From assembly GCA_963966185.1 (NCBI GenBank), contig CAWZYM010000020.1, forward strand, positions 1,447,001 through 1,511,000: a DNA stretch of 64,000 nt, read 5' to 3'. The translations under genes and the position numbers were made by a program. The first letter of the stretch is position 1, and the number at the start of each line of letters is the position of its first letter. Below the pieces are notes generated by a model. That model was not told the DNA's origin, did not search any database, and saw only the letters and a list, made by a program, of their open reading frames with translations. This DNA comes from Rhabditoides inermis (lineage: Eukaryota > Nematoda > Chromadorea > Rhabditida > Rhabditidae). Shown piece after piece: positions 1 to 13,718 of this stretch.

Positions 1-102
1 TTAGATTTTTTCCAGCGTTCGTGCGGGTATAATGGAAAAGATAAACGAATAAAGAAAAGACCTCTTATTATTTGGTATAATGTTGTTATATCCTGGAACG
101 GA

Positions 103-148
<46 letters not shown>

Positions 149-397
149 CTCCCACTCACTCTGCACTACACAACACTCAAGAGTCAAGACGGTTCCGTTA
201 TGCGATTATGTGGTAAACTAACTGGTACCTTCTGAATAGTTCCTCTTTCTCCCCCTTCCCCTCTCTCTCCTTCTCCCTTTCTTCTTTCACCGTGCCGACC
301 TTGAATTGTGCAGATGGCCGAGGATAGATCTGCACTTACTGCAGTACAATCACCTATCATATCATTTCCGAAAACGGGGACAGCTCCTCGGCTGCGC

Positions 398-452
<55 letters not shown>

Positions 453-527
453 AGTTCGATTCGATCAATCATAATGGAATTAGCGCTCGTCTCTGGAACA
501 GAGACTTGGTTGACAAAAAGACCCGAA

Positions 528-624
<97 letters not shown>

Positions 625-1601
625 CTACAATCAAGGCATACGGGGAGTGAAAGACACCGAACGACGCAAGCATTCGAGTGGACTGGAGAAGGAGCAGACA
701 GAAGGAAGAAGTCTGCCATTCTAATCAGATCAGTGTTGCAATTGCAAACCACACCACCAAAACCACAAACATAATTGGGGGCGGCGGATTGATGCGATTT
801 TCTGGTCGGAAGTACGTGCGATTGATGCACAGTGACAGATCAGAGAATAGGAGAAGGAGCAGGAGCAGGGGAGAAGCTGAATGGCAATACTTCCACTCGC
901 CTCCACTTTCCGCGCCCCCCTTTTCTCGATCGTAAAAGGAAATTAGATTGAAATTTGCCCTCTGCTCACCGAAACAGTGTGTACACATTACACAAATTGT
1001 GTTGACAAATAAAACGAACGCTCCCTCCGACGAACAGAATTTTCCAATCACCGAAATGAAGAAACGTCACTCGGACATAAGCCGAAAACACGACTGGAAT
1101 AATGGGAGGGAGGGAGAGATGAGAGAGGTACACCGCTCTCTATGTAAACAGAACAAGGCGGTGAGTGTGAGTGAGTGATACAGGGAGTGATCTACCAGTC
1201 AGTCCAACTCTCTGATCTACCATAAAGTGATGCACCGGAGAGGGGCTACCAATCCCCCCTCCCGTGAAACAAAGAAAGAAACACGCACTGAAGAAAACTT
1301 TTGATGACGTACCGGGAAGACGGCCGAAAAAAGAGATGGTCCCTCGGTCTAGACTCAGATTACTGCATAGTCAAAAGTCAAATAGAGAGAAGAGAGAGAG
1401 TGAGAGTGAGTGAGAGAGAGAGAGAGAGAGAGAGATTTTGCCACGGGAGAAGACAGTAATCAAGTGATAATGGATGGATATATGGGGGTTGGGGAGTGGG
1501 GGATGAATGGATAGGGTGATAGTGGGATGATGGATCGGACGGCTTCCATACAAGGAGAGAGAGAGAGACGATCGATCCGAATTCACTATCGATTGTAAGA
1601 T

Positions 1602-1649
<48 letters not shown>

Positions 1650-2828
1650 TCTCCCTAGCTATCGTCCGCGCATCATTATGCCCTATTTGGGACACAAAGA
1701 CGTGCGCTGATATGCAAAATCAATTCGAATTAGCATAGACTGGATGAAGAGATTGCGAAAAAAACAGCTGATTTGTCACATGATGGCGCCAAAAAAAAGC
1801 GATGCAGAAAGGATCGAACACATTATCGAAACTGACAAGGGCTATGAAATGGGATGACACTATCAAACTATCGTGCTGTAAAGAGCGGCAGAGGGTGAGA
1901 GAGAGAGAGAAGGTGATAACTGCTTCAGTCACAAAAGTCAATCTCTCAACTCAATCGGGATACATCCAAAAACCAACGAAACCTAACATGAAGATGCAAC
2001 CGAGAGAGAGAGAAAGGGAATGGGGAAATGGTGCGTGCGAGAAGAAGTGAGGAGGAGGCGAGAGGGAGAGAGGAAGGGAGAAAGAGAGGCGAGGGGGAAG
2101 AGATACCCTCTATCAAAACGTTCCTTCATGGTTACACGTTGACAAACACGCAAACTGGGGTGAAATTCAAACAGCGAGAGGCGCGGGAATCCCGTTTCTC
2201 TCTCTCTCCTTCTCTCTCCCTCTCTGTCTCTCTCTGTCGATCTCTCCCTCCCTCTCTGTCTCGTTCTGGTCAGGCCGGCCTTGGCACAAGGCAACATCAT
2301 TCAACACTCTAGAATCACGAGAAATTGACAAGAGGCGCGACAAAACATGAGTAGAAGGACAATGAAAAGGTGTCAAGTAGTTGTGAGAGAAAAGAAGAAG
2401 GAGGCGGCGGCGGCCACTGCTCTTCCTCCTCCTCCTCCTCCTCCTCCCTCTTCTTCTCCACTCCTCTCACCACGCGCACTGTCCGCCTCCTCGACTCTTC
2501 CTCATTCGTCGCCCCCAAAAAACCACCCGTCCGCGCGGAAAAACGCGTGCGAATTTGAATCGGTCCGGTTTGCGGGGAGCGCAAAAAGCAACAACTACCA
2601 TGTCTTCCATACAAGGAGGACCAAGAATCATCGAATCCTTATAGGGAAGCGGGAAGGGGAGGGAACAGGAGCAGGAGCAGGTTGTTACAGAGGAGGAGAC
2701 ATGGAAGGAGACAAACACGGGAGGAGAAAGGAGAGGAGGAGACAGGCCCGGCGGGCGTAAGCCGCTCACGGAGGAAATAAGCCAGCCACCCTGGTCCTCC
2801 CTTCTCACTCATATGCATGTGACCAGCG

Positions 2829-2878
<50 letters not shown>

Positions 2879-3189
2879 GATCCAACGCGCTCCCCCATTA
2901 GTCACTAAGTCCTGGAAATCGACGTCGCCGATCTATGACCACCCAGCAAACAGAGAGTGGAGCAGGAGTAGAGGAGTGGAGGAGTGTAAGAAGAAAGAGG
3001 CAGGTGGAGACTCCTGGTCGGACAGGTGTCGTCCTTGGCACACCTTCCTCACTTCCAACCTTGCCACTCCATTCCGACTCCCGCTGCGAATCAGCCGACA
3101 ATATTCGCCACTTTAAACCTCCATCCACCCGTTTTCGGTAGGAGGAGAGGGAACGAATAACATACGCGACGGGGCAAGGCAATCACTGA
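1..3189. other. Repeat-rich intergenic stretch, no gene seen
   Basis: This 3.2-kb left edge holds several AG/CT dinucleotide runs (about 106-144, 401-448, 530-621, 1401-1435, 1605-1647 and 2831-2873) separated by purine-rich or mixed sequence. The open frames here are mainly translations of the repeats (Leu-Ser or Arg-Glu runs). I find no family resemblance and no convincing chain of splice sites. It could include 3' UTR of the small minus-strand gene that ends at 3190. Confidence 0.6.
530..621. repeat. Long (CT)n microsatellite
   Basis: About 90 bases of nearly pure CT dinucleotide, the longest uninterrupted run in the window. A second run lies at 401-448. Long repeat-derived open frames on both strands come from this tract and should not be read as genes. 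Confidence 0.95.
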
Positions 3190-4740
3190 CTAGTGCCGCA
3201 CTGCTGCGACATGCGATGTTTGATGCTGAGTGAGAGAGAGAGAGAGAGTGAAACAATCAAACGGCTGCCACCGAGAGACCACCTACGTGGTGGTATAATT
3301 GCAGGTATAGGGCTATGTACCTGTGTGGGTGTGGCGCCTCGGGGCGGTGAGAATGTGCGCGTGTCGGTGGGTGAGTAGAGTCCCCCCGAGTCCACGGATT
3401 CCATGCGGGGAAAGGCGGGCGGACGGGACCTGTCAGCAATCCTCACACATCGCGAGGCGACACACCCACCTCTGTCTGTCCGCGCGCACTGTCTCCACCA
3501 GCTTGCGGCTCATCTCACCCACGTCGAACGCGCGACGGGCGTCTTCCGACTGACGACGACGCTCCATCTGCAGAGGGACGTGAGAGGGGGAACCAGTGGA
3601 ACCAGTCACACCTCGATGAGCTCGGCTGGTTCGACGTGAGTGGTGGTGGTGACGAGAGTGGTGGCTCCGTGGCCGGGCAGTCTGTGTCGGGGTGAGGGAG
3701 GCGGGCTCACTCTCCCTTCCTCCTCCGACTCCTACAATGGAGCGACGCTGATACCCCCATAACTCACGCACGGGAATAACAGCACTACTCACGTGTGTTC
3801 GCTGGTCGACCACGTCTACTGCCGTCTTCTTGGCAGGCTCGTACACTTCCTCCTCTTCCTCCGACGGATCCTTCTGCAAGGGTTATAGTTTACTTTTTGA
3901 TACCAGTGATAACAACGTCATCATACCTTAATGTTCTTCTTTTTGGGCGAGAGACAGGCGCATGAGAACATATCGTCTGACGATTCACTGGAAATCAGAA
4001 ACACGCTGCGGGACAATAACTCAATATTAAACAATAACTTTGTGTGAACAACTGTTGTTTTCTCTATACTTGAAGGTGTGCGCTCAGGTAAGTGACGAGA
4101 GAGATGGAGAAGGAGAAAGAGGGAAAAGAGAAATAGAGAGAGACATAGAGAAACAGAAAGAGACAGAGAAACAGAGAGAGACAGAGGAATAGAGAGAGAG
4201 AGAGAGATCCGCGGCACCTGTAGTGGACGTGTGATGGTCGGTGAGGCAGCGGGGCAAATCTGGAATATGCGATATGGGATACAGTAAGACATGCAACATC
4301 GGACACTTGAGACAACTACCAACCAATACACACAATGCGATTGAAAGCTGAATTGGGAGATAGAAAATGAGGAAGATGTGAGAAGTGGGCTGGAGCTCTC
4401 CTAGTGAATTAGTCTTCACCGAACAATACAACACTCCAAGTAGAGAGAGGCGCAGAGAGAACGGGGTATGGATGGAATCGAATCAGAATATGTGCAGAGA
4501 GATGATTGCATCCAAGCACTAGTAGCAAAACTACACGCGAAAAACATCTCCCTCTCTCTTCCTCTCTCCCTCTCTCTCTCTGCGCAAGGGATTACTGTGA
4601 TTGAGCATTTGGGGGGAAGACTCGTAAAAAGCAACGGAGGGGAGGACGAAGCGCAATCACTCAAATCAACACAACATACGTCATCCAAGTCACGCAAATC
4701 TAGTGTAACACATATCGCATAAATGAATCAGCAATTAATC

Positions 4741-4790
<50 letters not shown>

Positions 4791-4896
4791 AAGGGAAACC
4801 TGGGGTGTGGTCTGGCGGTAGGAAGAGAAGGGCATATGTGGCTGTTCATTCCACTTTCATTTACTATCCCATTTATCTCTACTCTCTTTCGCTCTC

Positions 4897-4944
<48 letters not shown>

Positions 4945-5143
4945 ACGCTCTCACCCACGAATCGAAACCACCACCACCACAAATGTCAAAATATGATAGT
5001 GGGAAAGGGCCGCGGGGAGAGAGAGAGGTGGATTTGATCAATTTTCGCATAATGTGACACTTGATTTATCCCCGTTATCTCTCGATCACTGTTCAGAAGT
5101 CTCACCTGTCTAGTTTGGCGCGAAATAGAAGGTACGCAGCCAT
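3190..5143 (-). CDS. Hypothetical protein, seven exons, about 164 residues
   Basis: I do not recognise this family. Seven exons can be chained with good GT/AG borders and matching phases: 5106-5143, 3927-3987, 3793-3873, 3610-3681, 3470-3567, 3321-3429 and 3190-3225. They sum to 495 bases, exactly 164 codons plus a stop. The product starts MAAYLLFRAKLD and has an acidic patch (DPSEEEEEVYEP). It then has a His/Arg/Ser-rich segment, a Pro/Thr/Ser-rich segment and ends in VAAVRH. There are no membrane segments, and the low-complexity charged make-up suggests a disordered, possibly nuclear protein. The start is chosen as the first ATG after an acceptor-like CAG; a 5' UTR intron is likely. The consistent phases support a real gene, but the prediction rests on splice signals alone. 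Confidence 0.45.
4744..4787. repeat. (CT)n microsatellite
   Basis: Nearly pure CT run of about 44 bases, inside the first large intron of the small minus-strand gene. A similar run sits at about 4901-4943. Confidence 0.9.
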
Positions 5144-5842
5144 TGTGCACCACTGAAACAGTGAATGTGCTGTGAAGATTATAACATATTGCGAAACATC
5201 AGAACAACAGGGATGAATCAGGGGAATAACAGCAGCAGTGGACGCGGAGGAGGAGGGAACAGACTCACCTTGACTTACTTGTTACTTACTTGTTCTCTCA
5301 TCGGGCTAAACCCGCCCCAATCCCGTCTACCGTTCCTCCCACACCAACGTTTGCCCGACTGCCTTTTTACCCTCACACATCTCTCTCTCCCCTCTTCTCT
5401 TGGCTCTCCTAATCCGTTCGGGCGATACAAAGTGCGTGCCATCTCGTTCCTCTGAATCCACGGTTCAATTCGCTTTTTTCTTTTCGATCAAACAAATCAA
5501 AAGCAATCAAAACCAAAGAGTGTGGATTGAAGACGAATCTTCGGTCGTTGAACTCTCAATCGTTTGATTTTCCATTTTTTATGAGAATCGTGCTGTTCGG
5601 AGGTTCAATGTGTCTTGTACGCGTTTATGTACTGTGATCTGTGAAACATCAGTACTGTAAAAGTCTTCATTCGCATCAAACAGAAAGAAAGCACAACAAC
5701 ACAACAAAAACCTAAACAGAATGGATATGCAAATTAGAGATCATAGATGGTCCGCATCGTGTGAATACCGGGGAAGACGACCGAGGTTCACTCGTGATGT
5801 CGGAGGGACTTGACGGCATGTGAGAATCCTGGAATGTCAACA
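5144..5842. other. Intergenic gap between unknown gene and APH1
   Basis: About 700 bases between the start of the small minus-strand gene and the stop codon of APH1. It probably holds the 3' UTR of APH1 and the promoter or 5' UTR of the downstream gene. No coding exon is evident. Confidence 0.5.
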
Positions 5843-6623
5843 TCACACACCCTTCTCTCTCTTCCACCCACCATTTCGGATTCGGGTGATGCTTCCTCCG
5901 CAGAGTGCGTACGAGTGAGCGAGTGCGAGAGCGACAGTCAGCGCCTGGATGGACAGAGACGCCAGGGGCACGCGGGACTTGAGGCCGCTCTGCAACAATG
6001 CATGTACCTTTGTTGTATATTCTTATACTTCAATTATTTTCATACATCTATTTCTATCAGGCGTTGTCAAAAACTGATGTTGTTCAAATGTGTTCCCCAT
6101 CGGCGGATGAAAGTTGTTGATGCAATGGGGATGGGGGGAGGGGGAGATGGGACAGTCGATTCATCCACTACACTCACCACTCCCACAAACACGAGCCGCG
6201 ATGCGAGAGCCACGGCCACACCCAGCCACCAGCGGGCGGCGGGACGACTGTAAACATGAATAACAAACAAACAAACAAACAAACAACAACTCACCGATGC
6301 AGGGCGTCGAATGAGATGAGTGCGGCTGCGACGTGGGAGAGGGAGAGGAGGGCGGCCTCCGTGGCGATGACGAGGGGGAGGTGGGGGGAGGGGGCGACGG
6401 GCGAAGACTGCAGGGGAACCGCCAGCATACCCTCGCCCTTCACGGAAGCCAGCGGGTTCATGCAGTGCAGCAGACACGCACACATACCCGCGCCTGTGAC
6501 AACATCACGCACTCAGTACGCATTCCGAAATCAGAAACTACCTAGTCCACAGACGGCGGCAAGTCGCTGGCGGGTGGGAGACGTGCACGAGAACTTGGCC
6601 AGGCCACTGCGAGAGGGTGGATT

Positions 6624-6680
<57 letters not shown>

Positions 6681-7058
6681 GGAGAAAGACTCACGTCTGC
6701 GCCCTCTTGAGCACTTCGAAAAGCAGCACTCGCTGCGCCTCTTGTAGAACCACGCTCACCACCAGACACGGCTAAAGCACAGTAATCAATACCAATCGAT
6801 ATCGATCGATATGCACTCACCCACATGGTTTGCCAGAGGAAGGAGAGCGCGAGCCACACCACAGATGAGAGCAGGATCGACACCAGCCAGAAGAACGCAC
6901 TGAATATGAAATTACACCAACAAACAACAACAAAAACAAACTGACGCCATGGCGAATATGATGATGTTGATGGGCTGGTTGAAGACGGTACGGGCAGCGA
7001 GTGCGAGGGAGGGAGAGAGGGCGACCGCCAGACAAGACACCGTCACACTCACCGGCAT
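5843..7058 (-). CDS. APH1, gamma-secretase subunit
   Basis: APH1 is the scaffold subunit of gamma-secretase, the membrane protease that cleaves Notch, APP and other type I proteins. Seven exons join in frame: 6946-7058, 6821-6899, 6695-6771, 6542-6606, 6295-6493, 6178-6247 and 5843-5989. They give 249 residues, almost the length of human APH1A. The start MPVSVTVSCLAVAL aligns residue for residue with the human N terminus, and AFFWLVSILLSSVVW is nearly identical to the human TM2 segment. The SVVLQEAQR segment and the GxxxG-type helix starting GAGMCACLLHCMNP are present, as is a His in the next helix (LSHVAAALISFDAL). The last exon (SGLKSRVPLASLSIQALTV) matches the final helix. First-exon donor is GC|GTCAGT. 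It lies 436 bases downstream of the flippase stop on the same strand. Confidence 0.95.
6629..6675. repeat. (GA)n microsatellite in an APH1 intron
   Basis: GA run within the intron between APH1 exons 3 and 4. In the transcript it reads as a CU tract just upstream of the acceptor, so it may double as an extended polypyrimidine tract. Confidence 0.85.
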
Positions 7059-7493
7059 ACTGCAACACCCACGCTGACAAGTGTAACTTCATACTCCATC
7101 CCATCACTTCGATATTACAAACGGATACCACAACCGTGCCACTCCCCCACATGAAACACAACGCATATTAGAACTTCTTTATTCGAGTAAGTTTGCTTCT
7201 TCAATAAAACCTCAAAATGAAAAGACGAGCGAGACACGCAGAGTGGATACATATAGTACAGGAGACGACCGGTATTCGTGTAACAGATGTCAATGCGGAC
7301 AGACGGACATTGTGCATCGGTGGAATAGATATAGCATTCGAGAGTAGAGGAGAGGGGGAGGGGTAAAGCCGCACCGCGTATAGAGAAAGAGGACAAGGCG
7401 AGAGGGGGAAGGGGGGAAGGGGACTGCGAATAGCACATCTACAAGTGAAGGCGGGGACACTCGGTTTGGCGGGAGAGAAGAAGAGAACGAGCC
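7059..7493. other. Short intergenic gap between ATP9 and APH1
   Basis: About 435 bases between the ATP9 stop and the APH1 start, both on the minus strand. It must contain the ATP9 3' end and the APH1 promoter. Nothing else is recognised. Confidence 0.6.
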
Positions 7494-8981
7494 TCAGTTG
7501 ACCTGCAACACGACATATTTTGATCACCTTACCACAAATGTTTCACAGATTTTCAAGATACCGTACCGTAACGTACTGACCGCTCTCGTCTGGATAGTAT
7601 GCCTACCTACCTTGGCATAGCTGGGCGGGGAGAACCTGCGTCGCAGGCACTTGATGACGTAGAGGGGCAGACAGGAGATGGCAGTGATCATGGTGGTCTT
7701 GGCGAGGAACTTCCACGAGGTGACAAAGTCGCGGTCGAAGTACTCGTCCAGGATCAGCAGAGACGCCGCGTACAGACCCAGAGACAGCGCCTGCAAGAAA
7801 GATCCGTTCAGGCTCTTCCTTTCGTACCTTCCTTCTACCCTCCCTCCCTCTCTCTCTATATCTCTCTATCTCTCTCTCTCTCTCTCCCTCTCACCTGTGC
7901 GAGTAGCATTGCCCAGTGCCACGTGTGTACTGTCATGGCCACCATGATCAGCTCGGTGACGATGAGAGCAGTGAAGGAGATGGACACGACGTGGATGAAA
8001 TCGGAGTCGAACACCAACAACGCCCCGTACATGATCACCGCGCCTGCACATCAACACAATCAATCAATTATCACATTTGTCATACTCTACACAATTAAAG
8101 TCAATCGATAACGTTATTTGCCACACTCACCCTGGTATAGCGAGATGAGTACCCATATGCAGAATGTCTTGTATGAGAGGGAGCGTCCCTTGCCGAGTTC
8201 CTTGTACAGCTCGGGGTAGGTGAGCGCGTTGCTGGCGGTCACATCCCGGTCCACCACCAGAGAGAACACCGGAAGCATCGTGTACGCAGTGGAGTACCTG
8301 CAAACATGAGAAATGAGAATATGAGAATCATTCACAACTAGTAATTAAGTTGTATACTCACGCGACCATGAGAACTCCCTGGTAGAGGGACACGGAGGCA
8401 AAGTAGAACACACAACTGAAGATGGCCTGCAACAATTTTTGATCATCAACACATCGCATATCGCATGGAATCACGCTCGGAACATGGTGAAAGCAAAATA
8501 AAAAATCTCTTGCTTCGTACCTGCATGGTAGAGATGATGAGTCCTCTATGCATCACAAACTGCGACAACGCGCACGAACGCTTGTAGCAGAACCTGGAGA
8601 GGAAAGACTTATTAACATCGGAATGCCAAATTTGCATAACCAAACCCATATGATATACAAATACAACCCTCTCGCGAACCTTCCATGCACGAGCAGCAGC
8701 CTGCACACGTGGGAGAACTGTGTGATGGAGAAGTCCGCGGCGAGCGACGCCTGCTTGCCCTCGTTGGCGTCGATGCCGATGCCGGCGTGCGCCGCCTGGA
8801 TCATCGACACGTCGTTGCCGCCGTCTCCGATGGCCGCGACGCGGAGAGGCGCGCGGTACTTGCGCAGCAGGTTCACGATCTGCGCCTTCTGCTCCGGCGA
8901 ACAGCGACAGCACACCACCGCCACGCAAGAACACACCAGCTCCGCCACCTGCAACAGGGAGAGGAGTGATATAAGAGAGGG

Positions 8982-9036
<55 letters not shown>

Positions 9037-11154
9037 AAGATAGAAATTCACTCACCTCAGCCTCATAGTACTGCAGACACACATTGAGGGCGGATCCCTG
9101 CATCACCAGTGCCACGTCGCTCTTCCTGCAATACACACACGCGTACTCCCTCTCCCCTCCCCCTCTGCTCACCTCCTCAGTGCATTGAGTTCATTGTGCG
9201 CCTCCGTCCTGTTCTGCACCTGTCCGAACACGTGCACATTGTCCGCCTTGCTGAACAGACCAGACGACTTGGCGATGCAGATCGCGGTCTGCAAACACAC
9301 AATGTTTACAATGTTTTGATAGAATCTCAACCACTACACCCACCTCCAGCTTGTCTCCAGTCAGCATCCACACTTTGATACCCGCGTTGCGCAGCAGCTC
9401 CAGAGACGTCGTCACCTGGTCCTGAACAACACACACACTCACATCGGCAATTATCAATCGCTGATCCGTACGACTAGCTCTCTTGCCCTTCCATGCCCCA
9501 ATCCTACTCCTTACCTGTAGTCTGTCCTCGACTCCGGTGAGGCATAGCAGCTGAAGGTCTTTCTCGAGCATCCTGTTCACCACACTCTGCATGTTCTCCG
9601 TCCTGTCCGTAACCGTCATCTTGGCCTGGTGGTATGCCCGATCGAAAGCGTCCAGCTCGGCCGGAGACAGCGACTTTTTTGCCACCACTAGCGTGCGCAG
9701 ACCTGCAAAATATACATAAACATGTAAACAACGTTAGCAAAACTGACATCAAGTATATTTTCCTCATTACAACAAGTTTACGCACCCGGCAAAAACTTCT
9801 GCGTCTGGGGGGAATCGAACCCCCGTCGAATGCTTGGAAGGCATCCATGCTGACCATTACACCACAGACGCGCTGTGAGCGATCGCGCAAGATTGGGATA
9901 GGAGCGGAAAAGGAAAGATCGCGCCCGGCCACCGCGCAAAGATCGAGTGTGAATCATTCAATAATGCAGCCAAGAAACCAAATATCAAAAAAATCAATAA
10001 TCAATAATCAATAATCAACGACTAACCCTCTCTGGCCATGTTGCTGCACTCCTCGTCGAGCCAGTCGTTGTACTGCACCATACCAGACATGACTGTGTCC
10101 GCACCCTTCATCAGCAGAGACACCTAAACAAAAAGATTGGAAACACGTTCAATCACAAGTGGAAGGGGAAATCACTGCACGCACCTCGTCGGTGGTCTCA
10201 TCGCGCACGACGATGCCCATTCGCTTCGTCTCCGAGGTGAAGGGGAAGCAGTGGAGGATGGAGAAGGCGCGCTCCTCGCCCCCGTCCAGCCGGACCTGGA
10301 AAGGACACGAATACAGTTATATCCAGAGATGAATATAACCACCCAGACACTGACCCTCATCGAGTGTAGATCCCTGTGGATGAGGCGCACTCCGACCTGC
10401 TCGGTCCACTTGACCAGAGCCACCTCGTCCGGACTCGCAGCCTGGTACGAACTCTCCCCATTCTCCACGATCGGCGTCACGTTGTGGCATAGAGCGATCG
10501 CCTCCACAGCAGTCTGCAACACAACTTGTTAGTACTTCCAATCTCTCTCTCTCTCTCTTCTCTCTCCCTCTCACCCGCAGCTTGGCAGAGAACGAGTGTC
10601 TGGCGAGTCTGCCTGCGTACGCACTGGCCACGTGCTGTGCAACCTCCTCGAATGAGTCGGCCGAGAACGCCACTGTGCCCAGGTGGATCTGCAAAGCCAC
10701 GCAATGACACAAAAGGAAGATAAATGTAGTTGTATTCCTACTTTTATCGACTCCCAATATCACACCCTTTTCCGATTTATAATTTGAGAATCACAAGATA
10801 TGAAATACCACAAAGTTACAAGTAGCCCACCTTCTTGAAGTGCATCTCGTTCTTGGTGAGTGTGCCCGTCTTGTCTGACAGCAGATACGACACGCGGCCC
10901 AACTCCTCGGGGATGGTCGAAGAACGAACCACCTGAGACAACACAACGTCTATCTCCCTCCCTCTCTCGTTCACTCACCGTCTCGGGTATCTGCTTGTCC
11001 CTGCCAATCTGCCACGCGTAGAACAGCTTGGCCATGTCGAGATTGACTCGCAGCGAGATGGGGATGATGTACGAGAAGAGCAGGATGAAGCGCATCAGAT
11101 ATCTACAAACATACTCATTGATCCATGACATCTCTCTCTCTCTCTCTCTCTCTT

Positions 11155-11218
<64 letters not shown>

Positions 11219-11879
11219 CACCTGTACCAGTTGGGGTCGACTCCCTTCATCACAACCATCACGCTAGCCAGAACAACCACAAACAGGAACAGAACCTTGG
11301 TCAGGTTGTTCACCTGTAATCAATTAATCATAGTCAATCGATAAATCGATATCACGCACCTCCAGATCGAGCAGTCCGACCTTGCTTTCGGGGAGAGTGG
11401 TGTTCATGACGGAGCGAGTCTCGCGGCCAGTGTACACCACCAGGCCTGCAAAAGGTACTCTCTCCGTGTCTCTCTCTCTTTCTCTCTCTCTCTCCCCCCC
11501 TCTCTCCCCTCACTCACCGGCAGCCGTTCCCGACGCGAGCACAGTGTTCGCCCACAGCACATTCTCCACGTTCAGAGAGCCGTCCGTCGAGTCACCGTCG
11601 TTGTACACCTGACAACACCACACCGGTAAACAAAATACTAACAACAACAACCTACCTTGAATGTGCCGACGAATGCGTGGATGTCCTTCTGCGGCTTCTC
11701 GGCGTACACCTCGCAGTTGAGGTGCATCATGTCAGCCTCGTCGGCCAGGTGCTGTGTGATGGGGACTGCGATGCGCAGCTTCCAGTCAGTCTCTCCGTCC
11801 AGCTGATCCGTGCGGATGAAACACGCGCCCGCCTGCAAGGGGAGGAGGGTGATGGAGGGAGAGAGGGAGAGAGAGAGAG

Positions 11880-11922
<43 letters not shown>

Positions 11923-13679
11923 CTCCTCACCTTCTCCGTCGTTCTCAACAGCACCACATCGGCCGGCACGCGCTTGTCCTTGTTGATGATGATCACATCG
12001 CCCACGCAAATGTCACTGCAATCCAAACCGATAAGCCCCGCCCCACAAGCCCCGCCCACCTGGCGCGGATCTCCTCCCTGCGTCCGTCGCGGGTGAGTCG
12101 CTCGTAGCGCTCGTTGTTGAGCTCCTTGTCGCGAATAAAGCGGACAAAGTCATCGAGAGCCTCGCGGATCAGAGTGATCGTCAACACAAAACCCTACAAC
12201 AACAAACAATGACGAAAGGCTATGATATGATATGCAATAAAACATATGATAAAACATAACTACACAGTGAGAGGGAGATGTGCAAGTGAAAACGATATCA
12301 AATCAATCTATCAATCAATAAATAAATCAATCAATCAATCAATTAATCAATCAATAATGAGACTGACCAGCGGTCCCCAATATGTGATAGGCGCTCCGAT
12401 CTGGATGGCGGGGATGAACTGCGAGCAGGCCATGAGAAGAAAGTAGAGGTTGAGAAAGAACTTAAACTGTTGGAACAACACCTGCAACAATCATAGTACA
12501 TTTTATTCTTATTGAACTCGAACTCAATTAAAATAGTAAACGACTCACCAACGGGACGAAAGAGAATATGTTATACTTGGTGTTGGACACGGCATTGGAT
12601 ACGTATGTGCCGGGAGGGGGGCTGACTCCCAGGCGGACAGTGCGGGAGTGCAACACACGACGACGCGACATCAACGACCAGCAGCATCTGCAACACACAC
12701 TCGTCCTCCTTCTCCTCCTCCTCCTCCTCCTCCTCCTTCTCCTTCCATGTCCTCCCTCCCCCTTACATCCTCCACCACCACGGGTTCCTTCCGGCCGGCG
12801 GTCGGATGCCACTGGCCAGGGTCGACGACGTGCCCGCGCGACACGAGCGCACGCTGATTCCGTCCATCACTCACTAGTCACACAGACATGCGACCGCTTC
12901 TGGCAACAGCTAGTCTCGAAGAGTGACGACACGCGGAGCACGGATCGCGAGTAGCAACCAATCGATACGCAGCACAACAAACGAGTAGTCGAGTAGAATA
13001 GAGAGGAGAGAGAGGGGAGGAGCCGGCCGGATCACGCCATGACGCATGCATAGCCCGCTGGCGAATCACGAAACCCGAAAACCGATCACGCAATGCAATC
13101 GAATCAAAGTCGACAACTACTCGCAGAACACAAAAACACTAGAGATCACATTGCAACACTGCTCGGCTAGAGAGATCAAAACAATACTCACTCAGACCGC
13201 AGAATAAACTCCCCTCGCGTCAATCGGCGGTCAAATCAAAACTAAACAGTGCTGGCGGGTGAGAGGAGGAGTGGGTGTGAGATACGAGGGTCGGATAAGC
13301 GTGACGGACCCGCGGGGGCAAAGGGGCGCTCTCAGTCCGCCGGCCCCCGACCTACATTTCCCATCCACAATACCATCATATCCTCACTGCATACCCATCG
13401 ATTCACACATCACATACCGCTATCAGCTGACCATGATTCATGCCTCACACAACACGCGTCATGCAAGATATCACACATGAACCAGTGATAATACCATATC
13501 AAACGAATCACACTTAAATGATAATAGTGAGAAATTTCGGAAACCAGCAAACACGTGATTGAATCGCTTTGCCAAAATGGCGCAATCGATGCTACTCTAC
13601 CCAGGTGGACAGTCAGTGTGTGAAAATCGTGAGTAGGTAGCGGGCAGAAGGGAAAGGTCGCAGGTGGATCGGGGAGCTG

Positions 13680-13718
<39 letters not shown>

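Noticed and set aside
306..830. Leu-Ser and Arg-Glu repeat proteins at the left edge
   Set aside because: These are translations of pure CT/GA microsatellites on both strands, without homology or splice structure.
8548..9087. Plus-strand open frames opposite the flippase exons
   Set aside because: They are antisense shadows of ATP9 exons; the minus-strand frame matches the P4-ATPase family continuously.
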